Assembly: GCA_028284155.1 (NCBI GenBank)
Contig: JANQSF010000012.1
Coordinates: 1 to 64,000, forward strand
Reading direction: 5' to 3'
Length of the DNA: 64,000 nt
Origin: Phycisphaeraceae bacterium
Lineage (GTDB): Bacteria > Planctomycetota > Phycisphaerae > Phycisphaerales > Phycisphaeraceae
The notes beneath the pieces were generated by a model. It saw only the letters and a program-made list of their open reading frames with translations. It had not been told where the DNA came from and made no database searches. Positions 1-7,645 of this stretch are shown here, in pieces (the first letter of the stretch is position 1; the number at the start of each line of letters is the position of its first letter). The position numbers and the translations under genes are program-made.

Positions 1-235
1 TGTTTGGCGAGGCGGTCGAGGCGTTCCGTGCGGCGTTGACGGTCCGTACACGTGAGGCGTTGCCGCAGAGTTGGGCAATGACGCAGACCAGCCCGGGCCG
101 CGCCAGCGAACCCTGACGCCTGCTCGAACAACGCACCGCCCAGGCTGGTCTGCGTCATTGCCCAACTCTGCGGCAACGCCTCACGTGTACGGACCGTCAA
201 CGCCGCACGGAACGCCTCGACCGCCTCGCCAAACA
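1..235. repeat. Perfect 93-bp inverted repeat (fold-back) at window edge
   Basis: Bases 1-93 are the exact reverse complement of bases 143-235, separated by 49 bases. Bases 94-235 continue the normal repeat register of the TPR gene, while bases 1-93 run the same sequence backwards. A perfect fold-back exactly at a sequence end is typical of a contig-end chimera or assembly loop, but a real inversion cannot be excluded. Confidence 0.9.
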
Positions 236-2354
236 GACGCGTGCGGGCCGCGCCAGCGGACGCTGACGCCTGGCCGAACAACGCAGCACCCAGGTTGTTT
301 TGCGCCTTCGCCCAACCCTGCGGGAACGCCTCACGGGTATGCACCTCTAACGCCGCGCGGAAAGCCTCGACCGCCTCGCCCAGCAGCCGCACGTGGCTCG
401 CGCCATCGGACGCCATCGCTTGCCGGGTCAATGCAGCGCCCAGGTTGGTCTGCGTCATCGCCCAATCCTGCGGGAACGCGTCACGCGTATATACCTCCAA
501 CGCCGCGCGGAAGGCCTGGACCGACTCGGCAAGCAGCCGTGTACGGGCCGCACCATTGGACGCTGACGCCTGTCTCCGCAGCGTGTTGCCCAGGCTGTTC
601 TGCGTCCCCGCCCAACCATGCGGCAACGCCTCACGCGTACGGACCGTCAACGCCGCACGGAACGCCTCGACCGCCTCGGCCAGCAGACGCGTGCGGGCCG
701 CGCCAGCGGACGCTAACGCCTGCTCGAAGAACGCACCGCCCAGGTTGGTCTGCGTCGCCGCCCAACCCTGCGGGAACGCCTCACGGGTACGGACCTTCAA
801 CGCCGCACGGAACGCCTCGACCGCCTCGTCCAGCAGACGCGTGCGGGCCGCGCCAGCGGCCCCTGACGCCTGGGCGAACAACGCAGTACCTAGGTTGTTC
901 TGCGCAATCGCCCAACCCTGCGGGAACGCCTCACGGGTAAAAACCTCCAACGCGGCGCGGTACGCCTGGACCGACTCAGCAAGCAGCCGTGCGCGCCCCG
1001 CGCCATCCGATGCTGACGCCTGATTCCGCAGCGCACGGCCCAAATTGTTCTGCACCGTCGCCCAGCCCTGCGGCAACGCCTCACGCGAATACACCTCCAA
1101 CGCCGCGCGAAACGCCTTGATGGCGGCGGCACGCTTGGTGTGGATCGCGTCCCCTTCGGACCGCGCGGCCCAGTTGTCCATTGTGTTGGCGAGGTAGAAC
1201 TGCAACTCGGCCCAGTCCTCGGGCTGGTCGAGGCGTGGTGTGATGGCCAGCGCCTGTTGATACACGTCGACCGCTTTGGCGTAGTCTTCGCCGGCGGCGA
1301 GGGCCTGGCCCTGGAGTTTGAGGGCGTCGCGTTCGCGCTGGCGGGCGGCGTCGGCGCGTTGTTGGGCGGCGTGTTCGAGGGCTTCGGCGGCGCGGCGCTG
1401 TTGGCGGGCCGACGCGACCGATCGGGCCGCGGAACGAGCCGCGTCGGCGAATCGGCGTTGGGCGAACTCGGCGAGTGCCCGGTCATAGAAGTCGGCGTCC
1501 GGGTCGGCCGCGACGGCCGCGACGAACAGGTCGATCGCCGCGCGCAACTCGGCTTCGGGCATCCCCGCGTCCTCGGCGACGCGCGCCAAGGCGAGGTTGA
1601 ACCGTTCTTCGTCGCTAAGCTTCAACTCCGCCAGGTCAGCCTGCTGTCGGCTGTACACATCCGCGACCTGCCGGATATACCGACGCTGCTTGTCCAGTTC
1701 GGTCTCAATGTTGGCGACCTGTTCCGCGGCCTGTTCGACCTGATCCCGTGTCACATCACCCTTGCGGTTGACCCACCAAAGGCCGACGGCGAGCAGGGCA
1801 AGCAGGGCTACGGCGACCACGACGCCTTGCGTCATGCGCCGTTGTGACCGCCTCAACTCGGCGGAGATCCGCTCGACGCGTTCCTGGAGCTGATGCACGC
1901 GCACACGCAGATCGTCGGGTGTGTCGACGGGGTGGTGTAGCTCGTCGCTGTCGAGCAGGCGGTTGCGGTGTTGGGCTTGAAGGGCGCGGCGGACTTCGTC
2001 TTCCGGTTCGTGGTCGTCGTAGGGGAAGCGGTCGCCGCAGATGAAGACGTAGACGGGCTTGCCCAGTTCGCGGGCGATGTCGTATTCGAGTTGGGTGTAG
2101 CTTCGGCGGGGTTCGTGGTCGGCGCGTTCGGTGGGCTCGCTGCCGAACGCTTGGCCGACGATGTGGATGACGGCGTCGCAGCCGGCGATGGTGGCACGGA
2201 GCATGTCGCGGACGGCACCGGTGGCGGGCGGGAAGTGGTCCTGCTCGATCGGCGTGCAGCCGAGGCTCAGCAGCGCATCCTTGATCAGCCGACGACACGA
2301 GCCGAGGTCGGCGGTGGTAGCGCTGACGAAGATGTCGGGGCGACGCGGTTTCAC
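1..2354 (-). CDS. DUF4062 domain, single TM and TPR-like repeat protein (3' end missing)
   Basis: The long open minus-strand frame starts at a GTG and runs to the window edge without a stop. Residues 7-145 resemble DUF4062: a DIFVSAT opening, an alpha/beta pattern with a C-D-A-V-I-H-I-V strand, and a final V-Y-V-F-I-C strand. A single hydrophobic segment follows (about 177-195), then a coiled-coil-like stretch rich in Gln, Ala and Glu (about 203-350). From about residue 400 a 50-residue repeat recurs with the signature FRAALEV-TREAFPQGWA-TQNNLG-AL, which is TPR-like. DUF4062 is often fused to STAND NTPase, TPR or WD40 modules and is thought to act in signalling; here no NTPase is visible. I infer a membrane-tethered sensor or scaffold. 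The last 93 bases are probably not genuine (see fold-back repeat). The GTG start was chosen because the domain begins directly after it; no clear ribosome site is present. Confidence 0.75.
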   Translation of the reverse strand, partial: MKPRRPDIFVSATTADLGSCRRLIKDALLSLGCTPIEQDHFPPATGAVRDMLRATIAGCDAVIHIVGQAFGSEPTERADHEPRRSYTQLEYDIARELGKPVYVFICGDRFPYDDHEPEDEVRRALQAQHRNRLLDSDELHHPVDTPDDLRVRVHQLQERVERISAELRRSQRRMTQGVVVAVALLALLAVGLWWVNRKGDVTRDQVEQAAEQVANIETELDKQRRYIRQVADVYSRQQADLAELKLSDEERFNLALARVAEDAGMPEAELRAAIDLFVAAVAADPDADFYDRALAEFAQRRFADAARSAARSVASARQQRRAAEALEHAAQQRADAARQRERDALKLQGQALAAGEDYAKAVDVYQQALAITPRLDQPEDWAELQFYLANTMDNWAARSEGDAIHTKRAAAIKAFRAALEVYSREALPQGWATVQNNLGRALRNQASASDGAGRARLLAESVQAYRAALEVFTREAFPQGWAIAQNNLGTALFAQASGAAGAARTRLLDEAVEAFRAALKVRTREAFPQGWAATQTNLGGAFFEQALASAGAARTRLLAEAVEAFRAALTVRTREALPHGWAGTQNSLGNTLRRQASASNGAARTRLLAESVQAFRAALEVYTRDAFPQDWAMTQTNLGAALTRQAMASDGASHVRLLGEAVEAFRAALEVHTREAFPQGWAKAQNNLGAALFGQASASAGAARTRLFGEAVEAFRAALTVRTREALPQSWAMTQTSLGGALFEQASGFAGAARAGLRHCPTLRQRLTCTDRQRRTERLDRLAK
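94..1190 (-). repeat. Tandem 150-bp coding repeats (50-residue TPR-like units)
   Basis: The motif AACGCCTCACG recurs at about 175, 325, 475, 625, 775, 925 and 1075 (one copy reads AACGCGTCACG), exactly 150 bases apart. Unit-to-unit identity is high, with alternating sub-types (EVYTREAFPQ versus TVRTREALPQ). Such near-identity suggests recent expansion or gene conversion, and makes the locus prone to assembly collapse. Confidence 0.9.
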
Positions 2355-2582
2355 GGCGTATGGGTCCGGAAGGAAGCAGGATGGGCCATATCGGAGTAGG
2401 GCATTGCCGCGATCTGGCGCGGCGTATGTTTGGACGTTCCGATTCGACCGGTATGTGCGGTGCGCAGACGCCCCGAAGGACGGACATCGCAACGCATTGG
2501 TTATCGTAATCGATAGCCGTTCGATTGACGGCTCGTTAGGGCAGAGACCTTACGGACTGAGCCAAGTATGCGATGCTGCTTC

Positions 2583-2620
2583 AGCAAACGAAAACAGCCG
2601 GGCCGATGATCGGCCCGGCT
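2583..2620 (-). terminator. Rho-independent terminator of the groES-groEL operon
   Basis: On the minus strand an 11-12 bp GC-rich perfect stem (AGCCGGGCCGAT and its complement) is followed directly by GTTTTCGTTTG. It lies about 130 bases after the groEL stop codon in the direction of transcription. Confidence 0.8.
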
Positions 2621-2658
2621 GTAGGGTTGATGGTGCGTTGTTGGGTGGCTGGGCGGGA

Positions 2659-2676
2659 GTGCTAAGCCGCAAGCGC
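2659..2676. repeat. Dispersed palindromic repeat, GCTAAGCCGCAAGCG copy
   Basis: Copy of the window-wide short repeat whose consensus on one strand is CGCTTGCGGCTTAGCG. It sits between groEL and its terminator, so it should be transcribed with the operon. Confidence 0.7.
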
Positions 2677-2750
2677 TTGGGGGTTCGGGGTCGGGGTTGC
2701 TGTCCCCTGACTCCTGTCCCCTGACTCCGACCCGGGACGGGTCGGCTATG

Positions 2751-4379
2751 TTAATAGTCCATCGCACCCATATCATCGCCGCCACCCTTGCCCTTTTCCT
2801 TGATCTCGCTGACGACGGCGTCGGTGGTCAGGAGGAGGCCGGCGATGCTGGCGGCGTTTTGGAGGGCGATGCGTTCGACCTTGGTCGGGACGATGACGCC
2901 CATCGCGACGAGGTCGCCGTACTCCTGCGTCAGGGCGTTGAAGCCGTAGCTCTTGCCGCTGTTGTTCTCGACGTTGTTGGCGACCACGGAGCCGTCGAGG
3001 CCGCAGTTGGCGGCGATCTGCTTGATCGGGGCGGACAGGGCGCGGTAGACGATGTCGACGCCGACCTTCTCGTCGTTGTGCAGGTTCTTCTTGAGGCCTT
3101 CGAGTACCTTGCGGGCGCGGACGACGGCGACGCCGCCCCCCGGAAGAATGCCTTCCTCGACCGCGGCACGACACGCGTGCATGGCGTCTTCGACGCGGGC
3201 CTTCTTCTCTTTCATTTCGGACTCGGTCGCGGCGCCGACGTTGATCTGGGCAACGCCGCCGGAGAGTTTCGCAAGACGTTCTTGCAACTTCTCGCGGTCG
3301 TAGTCGCTGGTGGTGTTGTCGATCTCGCGCTTGATGGCGTCGATGCGGCCCTTGATGTCCTTGGCCTTGCCGGCGCCCTCGATGATCGTCGTGTTTTCCT
3401 TGTCGATGACGATCTTTTTGGCTTTGCCAAGGTCGGCCAGCTCGAGTTTTTCGAGGTCGATGCCGAGCTCTTCCATGATGGCTCGGCCGCCGGTGAGCGT
3501 GGCGATGTCTTCCATCATGGCCTTGCGGCGGGCGCCGAAGCCGGGGGCCTTGACGGCCGCGACGTTCAGCACGCCACGCAGGCGGTTAACGACGAGGGTG
3601 GCGAGCGCTTCGCCTTCGACGTCTTCGCAGATGATGAGGATGCCCTTGCCGGCCTCGGCGACCTTGCCGAGGATCGGGATCAGGTCTTTGGCGGTGGTGA
3701 TCTTCTTCTCGTGCACGAGGACGAACGCGTCTTCGAGGACGGTCTCCATCCGCGCGGGGTCGGTGATGAAGTGCGGGCTGAGGTAGCCCTTGTCGAACTG
3801 CATGCCCTCGACGAGCTCGACGTGCGTGTCCAGCGATTGGCCTTCCTCGACGGTGATGACGCCGTCCTTGCCGACCTTGTCCATCGCCTCGGCGATGATG
3901 CCGCCGATGTGGGCGTCCTGGTTGGCGGCGCAGGTGCCGACCTGGGCGATCTGCTCGGACGTGGTGACCTTCTTGGAGTTCTTGGTCAGCTCGTCGATGA
4001 TCGCGTCGACGGCCTTGTCGATGCCGCGCTTGATCTCGTTGGCGTTGGCGCCGGCGGTGATGTTCTTGAGGCCCTCGGTGAAAACGGCCTCAGCGTAGAT
4101 GGTCGCGGTGGTCGTGCCGTCGCCGGCGTCTTTCGATGCCTTCGACGCCACTTCCTTGACCATGCTCGCGCCGATATTTTCCAGCGAGTCCTCGATCTCG
4201 ATCTCGTTGGCGACCGAGACGCCGTCCTTGGTGACGGTCGGCGAGCCGAAGGATTTTTCGATGATGACGACGCGGCCGGACGGGCCGAGCGTGGTCTTGA
4301 CGGCCTTGGCGAGCTTGGCGACGCCGCGGCGGATCGCCTCACGCGCTTCGGAGTCGAACTTGATGGTTTTGGCAGCCAT
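2751..4379 (-). CDS. groEL: Chaperonin GroEL (Hsp60)
   Basis: This is the 60-kDa chaperonin subunit that forms the ATP-driven double-ring folding chamber with GroES in the cytoplasm. The 542-residue length is normal. The ATP site is clear, with D-G-T-T-T at 87-91, an L-G-P-x-G-R loop at 31-36, and [10 protein letters not shown] near 400. Two departures from the E. coli protein are visible: the usual Lys of LGPKGRNV is Ser34, and the C-terminus ends in [11 protein letters not shown] instead of GGM repeats. The start has an AGGAGA site about 10 bases upstream. It lies directly downstream of groES in a two-gene operon closed by the hairpin at 2583-2620. No CIRCE element was recognised upstream of groES. 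Whether this is the main or a second GroEL cannot be told from one window. Confidence 0.98.
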   Translation of the reverse strand: MAAKTIKFDSEAREAIRRGVAKLAKAVKTTLGPSGRVVIIEKSFGSPTVTKDGVSVANEIEIEDSLENIGASMVKEVASKASKDAGDGTTTATIYAEAVFTEGLKNITAGANANEIKRGIDKAVDAIIDELTKNSKKVTTSEQIAQVGTCAANQDAHIGGIIAEAMDKVGKDGVITVEEGQSLDTHVELVEGMQFDKGYLSPHFITDPARMETVLEDAFVLVHEKKITTAKDLIPILGKVAEAGKGILIICEDVEGEALATLVVNRLRGVLNVAAVKAPGFGARRKAMMEDIATLTGGRAIMEELGIDLEKLELADLGKAKKIVIDKENTTIIEGAGKAKDIKGRIDAIKREIDNTTSDYDREKLQERLAKLSGGVAQINVGAATESEMKEKKARVEDAMHACRAAVEEGILPGGGVAVVRARKVLEGLKKNLHNDEKVGVDIVYRALSAPIKQIAANCGLDGSVVANNVENNSGKSYGFNALTQEYGDLVAMGVIVPTKVERIALQNAASIAGLLLTTDAVVSEIKEKGKGGGDDMGAMDY

Positions 4380-4431
4380 GGTTGGCTATCTCCTGGTTAG
4401 GGTCGTTGTGTGTTGTGGTTGATTGGGAAGA

Positions 4432-4450
4432 GCGCTAAGCCGCAAGCGGC
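4432..4450. repeat. Dispersed palindromic repeat between groES and groEL
   Basis: GCGCTAAGCCGCAAGCGGC lies in the roughly 100-bp spacer between the groES stop and the groEL start, inside the operon transcript. It could form a small hairpin in the mRNA. Confidence 0.75.
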
Positions 4451-4479
4451 CCGGTGCGCAGTGGGACAACTTCCGGGGG

Positions 4480-4797
4480 TTAGCCGATAATGCCGAGCAG
4501 GTCGTCTTCGGTGCAGATGAGGTATTCCTCGTCGTTGATGGTGATCTCGTTGCCGCCCCACTTGTTGAGCAGGACCTTGTCGCCCTTCTTGACCTGGAAC
4601 TTCTGGCGGTCGCCGTTGTCGAGCAGCTTGCCTTCGCCCAGCGCGATGACGGAGGCCTCCTGCGGCTTCTCTTTGGCGCTCTCGGGCAGGAAGATGCCGC
4701 TGGCGGTCTTCTCTTCGGCGGCGACGCGCTTGACGAGGATCTTGTCACCGAGGGGCTTGACCTTGCTGACTTTGATTTCGGTTGCGAGTGCGGGCAT
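4480..4797 (-). CDS. groES: Co-chaperonin GroES (Hsp10)
   Basis: This 10-kDa lid subunit caps GroEL. The 105-residue protein shows the family order: V-K-P-L-G-D-K-I-L-V-K-R near the N-terminus, the mobile loop with T-A-S-G-I-F-L-P-E at about 32-40 that docks on GroEL, G-D-K-V-L-L-N-K-W-G-G near 74, and the closing E-Y-L-I-C-T-E-D-D-L-L-G. A longer open frame exists upstream, but I chose the ATG that follows an AGGAGA ribosome site at 8-base spacing and gives the standard length. It is the first gene of the operon with groEL. Confidence 0.97.
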   Translation of the reverse strand: MPALATEIKVSKVKPLGDKILVKRVAAEEKTASGIFLPESAKEKPQEASVIALGEGKLLDNGDRQKFQVKKGDKVLLNKWGGNEITINDEEYLICTEDDLLGIIG

Positions 4798-4863
4798 GTT
4801 CGGGTCTCCTGTGATGCCTGTTGCTGATGCGGGGTGATCAAAATGGAACTGAGACACGCGGTC

Positions 4864-5442
4864 TCACGTGGTTGTGTCGTTGGGCGGGCCGGCGGAATTC
4901 GGGGCGGGCCAGGCGCCGGCGTAGCGGCGGTCGACCATCCGCTGAAAGACGCGCAGCAGTTGTTCGAGGTCAACCGGTTTAGCGAGCACGCTGAACGCGC
5001 CGAGACGGAGCGCTTTGCTCAGGATGCGGTCAACCTTGCGCTGACTGAAAAAGCCGCCATGCAGCACGACCGTCGGCGGTCGCTGCGGGAGTCGGCGGAA
5101 CAGTTCGAGCAGCCAGAGTTGCGTGGGGTCGACGGCCGGCTGGGAGGAGTCGGCGTCACTCAAGGGAGTGGCCAGGTCGATGACGGCCGCGTGGATCGCC
5201 ACGCGTTCGGCACACGCGACGGCCTCCTTGCCCGTCCGGGCGATGAAGGCGGTGACACCCTGTGGGGCGAGCAGCCGGGGCAGTTGGCGGGTCCAGTGGC
5301 TTTCCTCACGTGGGCGGTCTTCGGTCAGCAGGACGTTGAACCGCGAGCCGGCTGGGCGGGTGGAATCCAGACGATCGCCGCCCTGCTCGGCGAACAGGCC
5401 GTGCTGGCGGTCGGGGTCGGGATGGAAGCGCACGTTGAGCAT
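4864..5442 (-). CDS. Response-regulator receiver (REC-like) domain protein
   Basis: A single CheY-like fold is visible over residues about 35-170: an acidic pair in L-L-T-E-D (41-42), the candidate phospho-acceptor Asp89 in A-V-I-D-L, a V-V-L-H-G strand, and Lys155 in L-A-K-P-V-D. These match the four conserved sites of receiver domains. No output domain follows, so it may act by protein-protein contacts, as single-domain regulators do. The N-terminal 34 residues are not part of the fold. An upstream GTG (5514) after GAGG would add 24 residues, but that stretch has weaker third-position GC, so I prefer the ATG. It lies just upstream of groES on the same strand; no cognate kinase is in the window. 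Confidence 0.75.
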   Translation of the reverse strand: MLNVRFHPDPDRQHGLFAEQGGDRLDSTRPAGSRFNVLLTEDRPREESHWTRQLPRLLAPQGVTAFIARTGKEAVACAERVAIHAAVIDLATPLSDADSSQPAVDPTQLWLLELFRRLPQRPPTVVLHGGFFSQRKVDRILSKALRLGAFSVLAKPVDLEQLLRVFQRMVDRRYAGAWPAPNSAGPPNDTTT

Positions 5443-5793
5443 GGGCGGATTGCCTTTGGGCCAATACGGTCGCAAAGGCAGTACCAGTGACGGGGAGTGA
5501 ACCGCCAGGAGCACATAGCCTCAAACACTTGCTGTTTAATTACTTGCATCCACTACGGTGTGTCTGTATTCACTGGGATTGCCCGGGTGAGACTGCCACG
5601 CGCTCCACCGTCCTCGGCCGAGTGTGTCTATATGGCAGGCGGGGACAGGGGAATGCAAAATGCAGAATTCAAAATGCAAAATGCAAAATGCGGAATGGGG
5701 TGTGGCGTGGAAGTGTTGCGCTAAGCCGCAAGCGGCCTGTCCCGTGTCCCCGGTCTCCTGCCTCCTGTCCCCCGTCTCCCGGCTCCCGGCTCC
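5443..5793. other. Repeat-rich intergenic region
   Basis: No gene is supported here. The stretch contains a run of AAAATGC/AAATTC micro-repeats (5651-5700), a copy of the dispersed palindromic repeat (5718-5736), and C-rich low-complexity sequence built from CTCC/GTCCC units (about 5738-5795) that abuts the bioA stop codon. Its base composition is clearly unlike the flanking genes. Confidence 0.65.
5718..5736. repeat. Dispersed palindromic repeat downstream of bioA
   Basis: GCGCTAAGCCGCAAGCGGC, same family and orientation as the copies at 2659 and 4432. Confidence 0.75.
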
Positions 5794-7254
5794 TCACCGC
5801 CCGACCACCGCGTCCACGCTGTCGGCCAGGATCGCGATCATCCGCTCCAGGTCTACGGGCGGCGTGTTGAGCGGTGGGAAGAGGTACATCGTGTCGCCCA
5901 GCGGTCGCAGCAGTGCCCCGCGTCGCACGGCCTCCTGATACACGGCGTAGCCCGTGCGACGGTCCTCCTGCAACGTCGATCCGTCCGGCGCACGCAGGTC
6001 GATGGCGGCGACCATGCCGCAGCCGCGGACACCTGTGAGTGTTGGGCGGTCTTTGGCCAAGTCGGCCAGACCTTCACGCATCATCGGGCCGTGCCGTGCG
6101 ACATCGCCCAATACGTCTTCCGACTCGAACACGTCGAACACGGCGTTCGCCACCGCGACAGCCAGCGCGTTGCCGGTGTAGGTGTTCGAGTGCATGAACG
6201 CCCGCCCGTCGCCGTAGTCGCCCAGGAACAAGTCGTAGATATCGTTCGTCGTGACCACCGCGGCCATCGGCATGTAGCCGCCGGAGAGTCCCTTGCTGAC
6301 GACGGCGAAGTCAGGGAGGGGGGAGATGTACGATGTGGGATGTGCGATGTGCGATGTATCTTGTCTGCTTGTGGAATCTCTGACATCGGACATCGAACAT
6401 CGAACATCGGACATCGCCAAGTGTGTGGCGAGCATCGCGCCGAGTCGGCCGAAGCCCGCGGCGATCTCGTCGGCGATCAGATACACGTCGTTGGCATCCG
6501 CCCAGGCGCGCAATCGACGCAGCACATCCGGGCTGTAGAGCAGCATGCCCTCGGCGCCTTGCAAGATCGGCTCGTAGATGATCGCGGCGAGTGAGTCCGC
6601 CACGGCATCAAGTTGCGCTTCGATGGCCGGCCATTCGTCCGACGCATCCTGCCAGCACACGTCGTTCGGCCCACTGCGGTACGGAAGCCCGGTGATCTTC
6701 GTCACGTCGAACAGCATCGGCCGGTATGGCGACGACGCCCAGTCGCAGTCGCCGACACTCAGTGCGCCGGCCGTCTCGCCGTGATAGCTGCGGCTCATCG
6801 CGGCAAAGTGCGTGCGATTCGCTCGTCCCTGATTGGCCTGCGCATGCAGGGCCATCTTCAGGGCAACCTCGACGGCGGTCGAGCCGTTGTCGGCAAGGAA
6901 GACCTTGCCGAAGTGCGACGCGTCTGCCCCACCGCTCGTCCCATTGCACGCCGCGACCAACCGCTCGCACAGTCGCACGACCGGCTCGTTCGTCGTGTTG
7001 GCCAAGATGACATGCTCGAACGCGTCGGCCTGCGCCTTGAGCGCGGCCGTCAATTTGGGGTGTCCGTGCCCCAAAGCCTTGCACCACCAACTCGAAATCG
7101 CGTCCAACAGTTCCGACCCGTCAGCTAACCGCAGGCGGCTCCCGCTGGCCCCCACGACGTGCAAGGGCGCGAACGACTCGTAGTCGCGCATCTGGGCACA
7201 GGGGTGCCAGAGCACATTCAGATCGCGGGCGATGAGGCTGGCGGTGTCGGTCAT
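5794..7254 (-). CDS. bioA: Adenosylmethionine-8-amino-7-oxononanoate aminotransferase (BioA) with in-frame repeat insertion
   Basis: This PLP-dependent class III aminotransferase converts KAPA to DAPA in biotin synthesis, using S-adenosylmethionine as amino donor. Family marks are W-H-P-C-A-Q-M-R-D-Y-E near residue 16, S-Y-H-G-E-T, Y-E-P-I-L-Q-G-A-E-G-M, A-D-E-I-A-A-G-F-G-R and the PLP lysine in V-V-S-K-G-L-S-G-G-Y. At 486 residues it is about 35-40 longer than usual. The excess is one block beginning MSDVRCSMSDVR, placed between A-T-H-L-A and P-D-F-A-V-V-S-K where relatives have a short loop. Its DNA is a dispersed repeat (see the repeat entry). The frame is kept and all catalytic motifs are intact, so the enzyme is probably functional. 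No other biotin gene is nearby. Confidence 0.93.
   Translation of the reverse strand: MTDTASLIARDLNVLWHPCAQMRDYESFAPLHVVGASGSRLRLADGSELLDAISSWWCKALGHGHPKLTAALKAQADAFEHVILANTTNEPVVRLCERLVAACNGTSGGADASHFGKVFLADNGSTAVEVALKMALHAQANQGRANRTHFAAMSRSYHGETAGALSVGDCDWASSPYRPMLFDVTKITGLPYRSGPNDVCWQDASDEWPAIEAQLDAVADSLAAIIYEPILQGAEGMLLYSPDVLRRLRAWADANDVYLIADEIAAGFGRLGAMLATHLAMSDVRCSMSDVRDSTSRQDTSHIAHPTSYISPLPDFAVVSKGLSGGYMPMAAVVTTNDIYDLFLGDYGDGRAFMHSNTYTGNALAVAVANAVFDVFESEDVLGDVARHGPMMREGLADLAKDRPTLTGVRGCGMVAAIDLRAPDGSTLQEDRRTGYAVYQEAVRRGALLRPLGDTMYLFPPLNTPPVDLERMIAILADSVDAVVGR
6313..6417. repeat. Repeat element inserted in frame inside bioA
   Basis: The stretch is built of short units such as GATGTGCGATGT on one side and GACATCGGACATCGAACATC on the other, so its two halves are roughly inverted. 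Length is about 105 bases, or 35 codons, and the reading frame is preserved. The block codes for a low-complexity peptide absent from normal BioA proteins and has lower GC than the surrounding gene. Confidence 0.85.
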
Positions 7255-7645
7255 GAGTGGGGAGTCTAGGGGCTCGTCGGCATGTGTACCGACGCCAATT
7301 CATCAAACGCAATCGTCTTCGTCATCGTAATCGTGATCGTAATCGTCATCGGCAACGCCTCGGGGTGCCCAGCCCGTTCCGGTTCGCCCCGGGACCGGTG
7401 TATCGGACGATTGTTGTTACGGGACCTCATCGCGGTCGGTTGTGGTCGCCTGTCCCCTCTCTCCGGTACACCGGTCGATTACGATCACGAAGACGATTTG
7501 GAGGCGATTTGCGGGTGTCTGAACGCTTTCACAGCCAGCCCTTCACACAACGCCAACGATCGGTATACTGGTCGCCCCCCGGATTGCGACGTTCGGCCAA
7601 CCGGCCGCGCACCGGGGCGACTATCCGAATGCGAGGTTCAGACCG
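7255..7645. other. Divergent intergenic region between bioA and the EF-G-like gene
   Basis: No gene is supported. A hexamer-like micro-repeat of ATCGTA/ATCGTC units occupies about 7311-7351. The rest must hold the promoters of both divergent genes, but I cannot assign them. A GAGG ribosome site lies about 9 bases before the downstream start codon. Confidence 0.5.

Larger units (their letters stand above)
2355..2750. other. Intergenic region with terminator and dispersed repeats
   Basis: No convincing gene lies here. The stretch holds the groESL terminator hairpin, one copy of the palindromic repeat related to CGCTTGCGGCTTAGCG (2659-2676), and a low-complexity run of the 7-mer CCCCTGA with short spacers near 2702-2727. 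The leftmost part is upstream of the DUF4062 gene and presumably holds its promoter, but I see no convincing -35/-10 pair. Confidence 0.6.

Noticed and set aside
71..940. Long Pro/Arg-rich plus-strand open frames (two overlapping)
   Set aside because: They are antisense shadows of the 150-bp coding repeats of the DUF4062/TPR gene; the minus frame gives a coherent domain structure and these do not.
143..1190. CRISPR-like regular spacing of repeats
   Set aside because: The 150-base period is coding (50 residues), with no unique spacers, and no cas genes are present.
2501..2785. 94-codon minus-strand frame downstream of groEL
   Set aside because: It runs through low-complexity CCCCTGA units, the dispersed repeat and the terminator; no coding signature.
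2697..4400. 567-codon plus-strand open frame across groEL
   Set aside because: A shadow on the complementary strand of groEL; high GC keeps the opposite frame open. No family signature.
5487..5870. Plus-strand frames upstream of and into the bioA 3' end
   Set aside because: They consist mainly of AAAATGC and CTCC micro-repeats and then antisense bioA.
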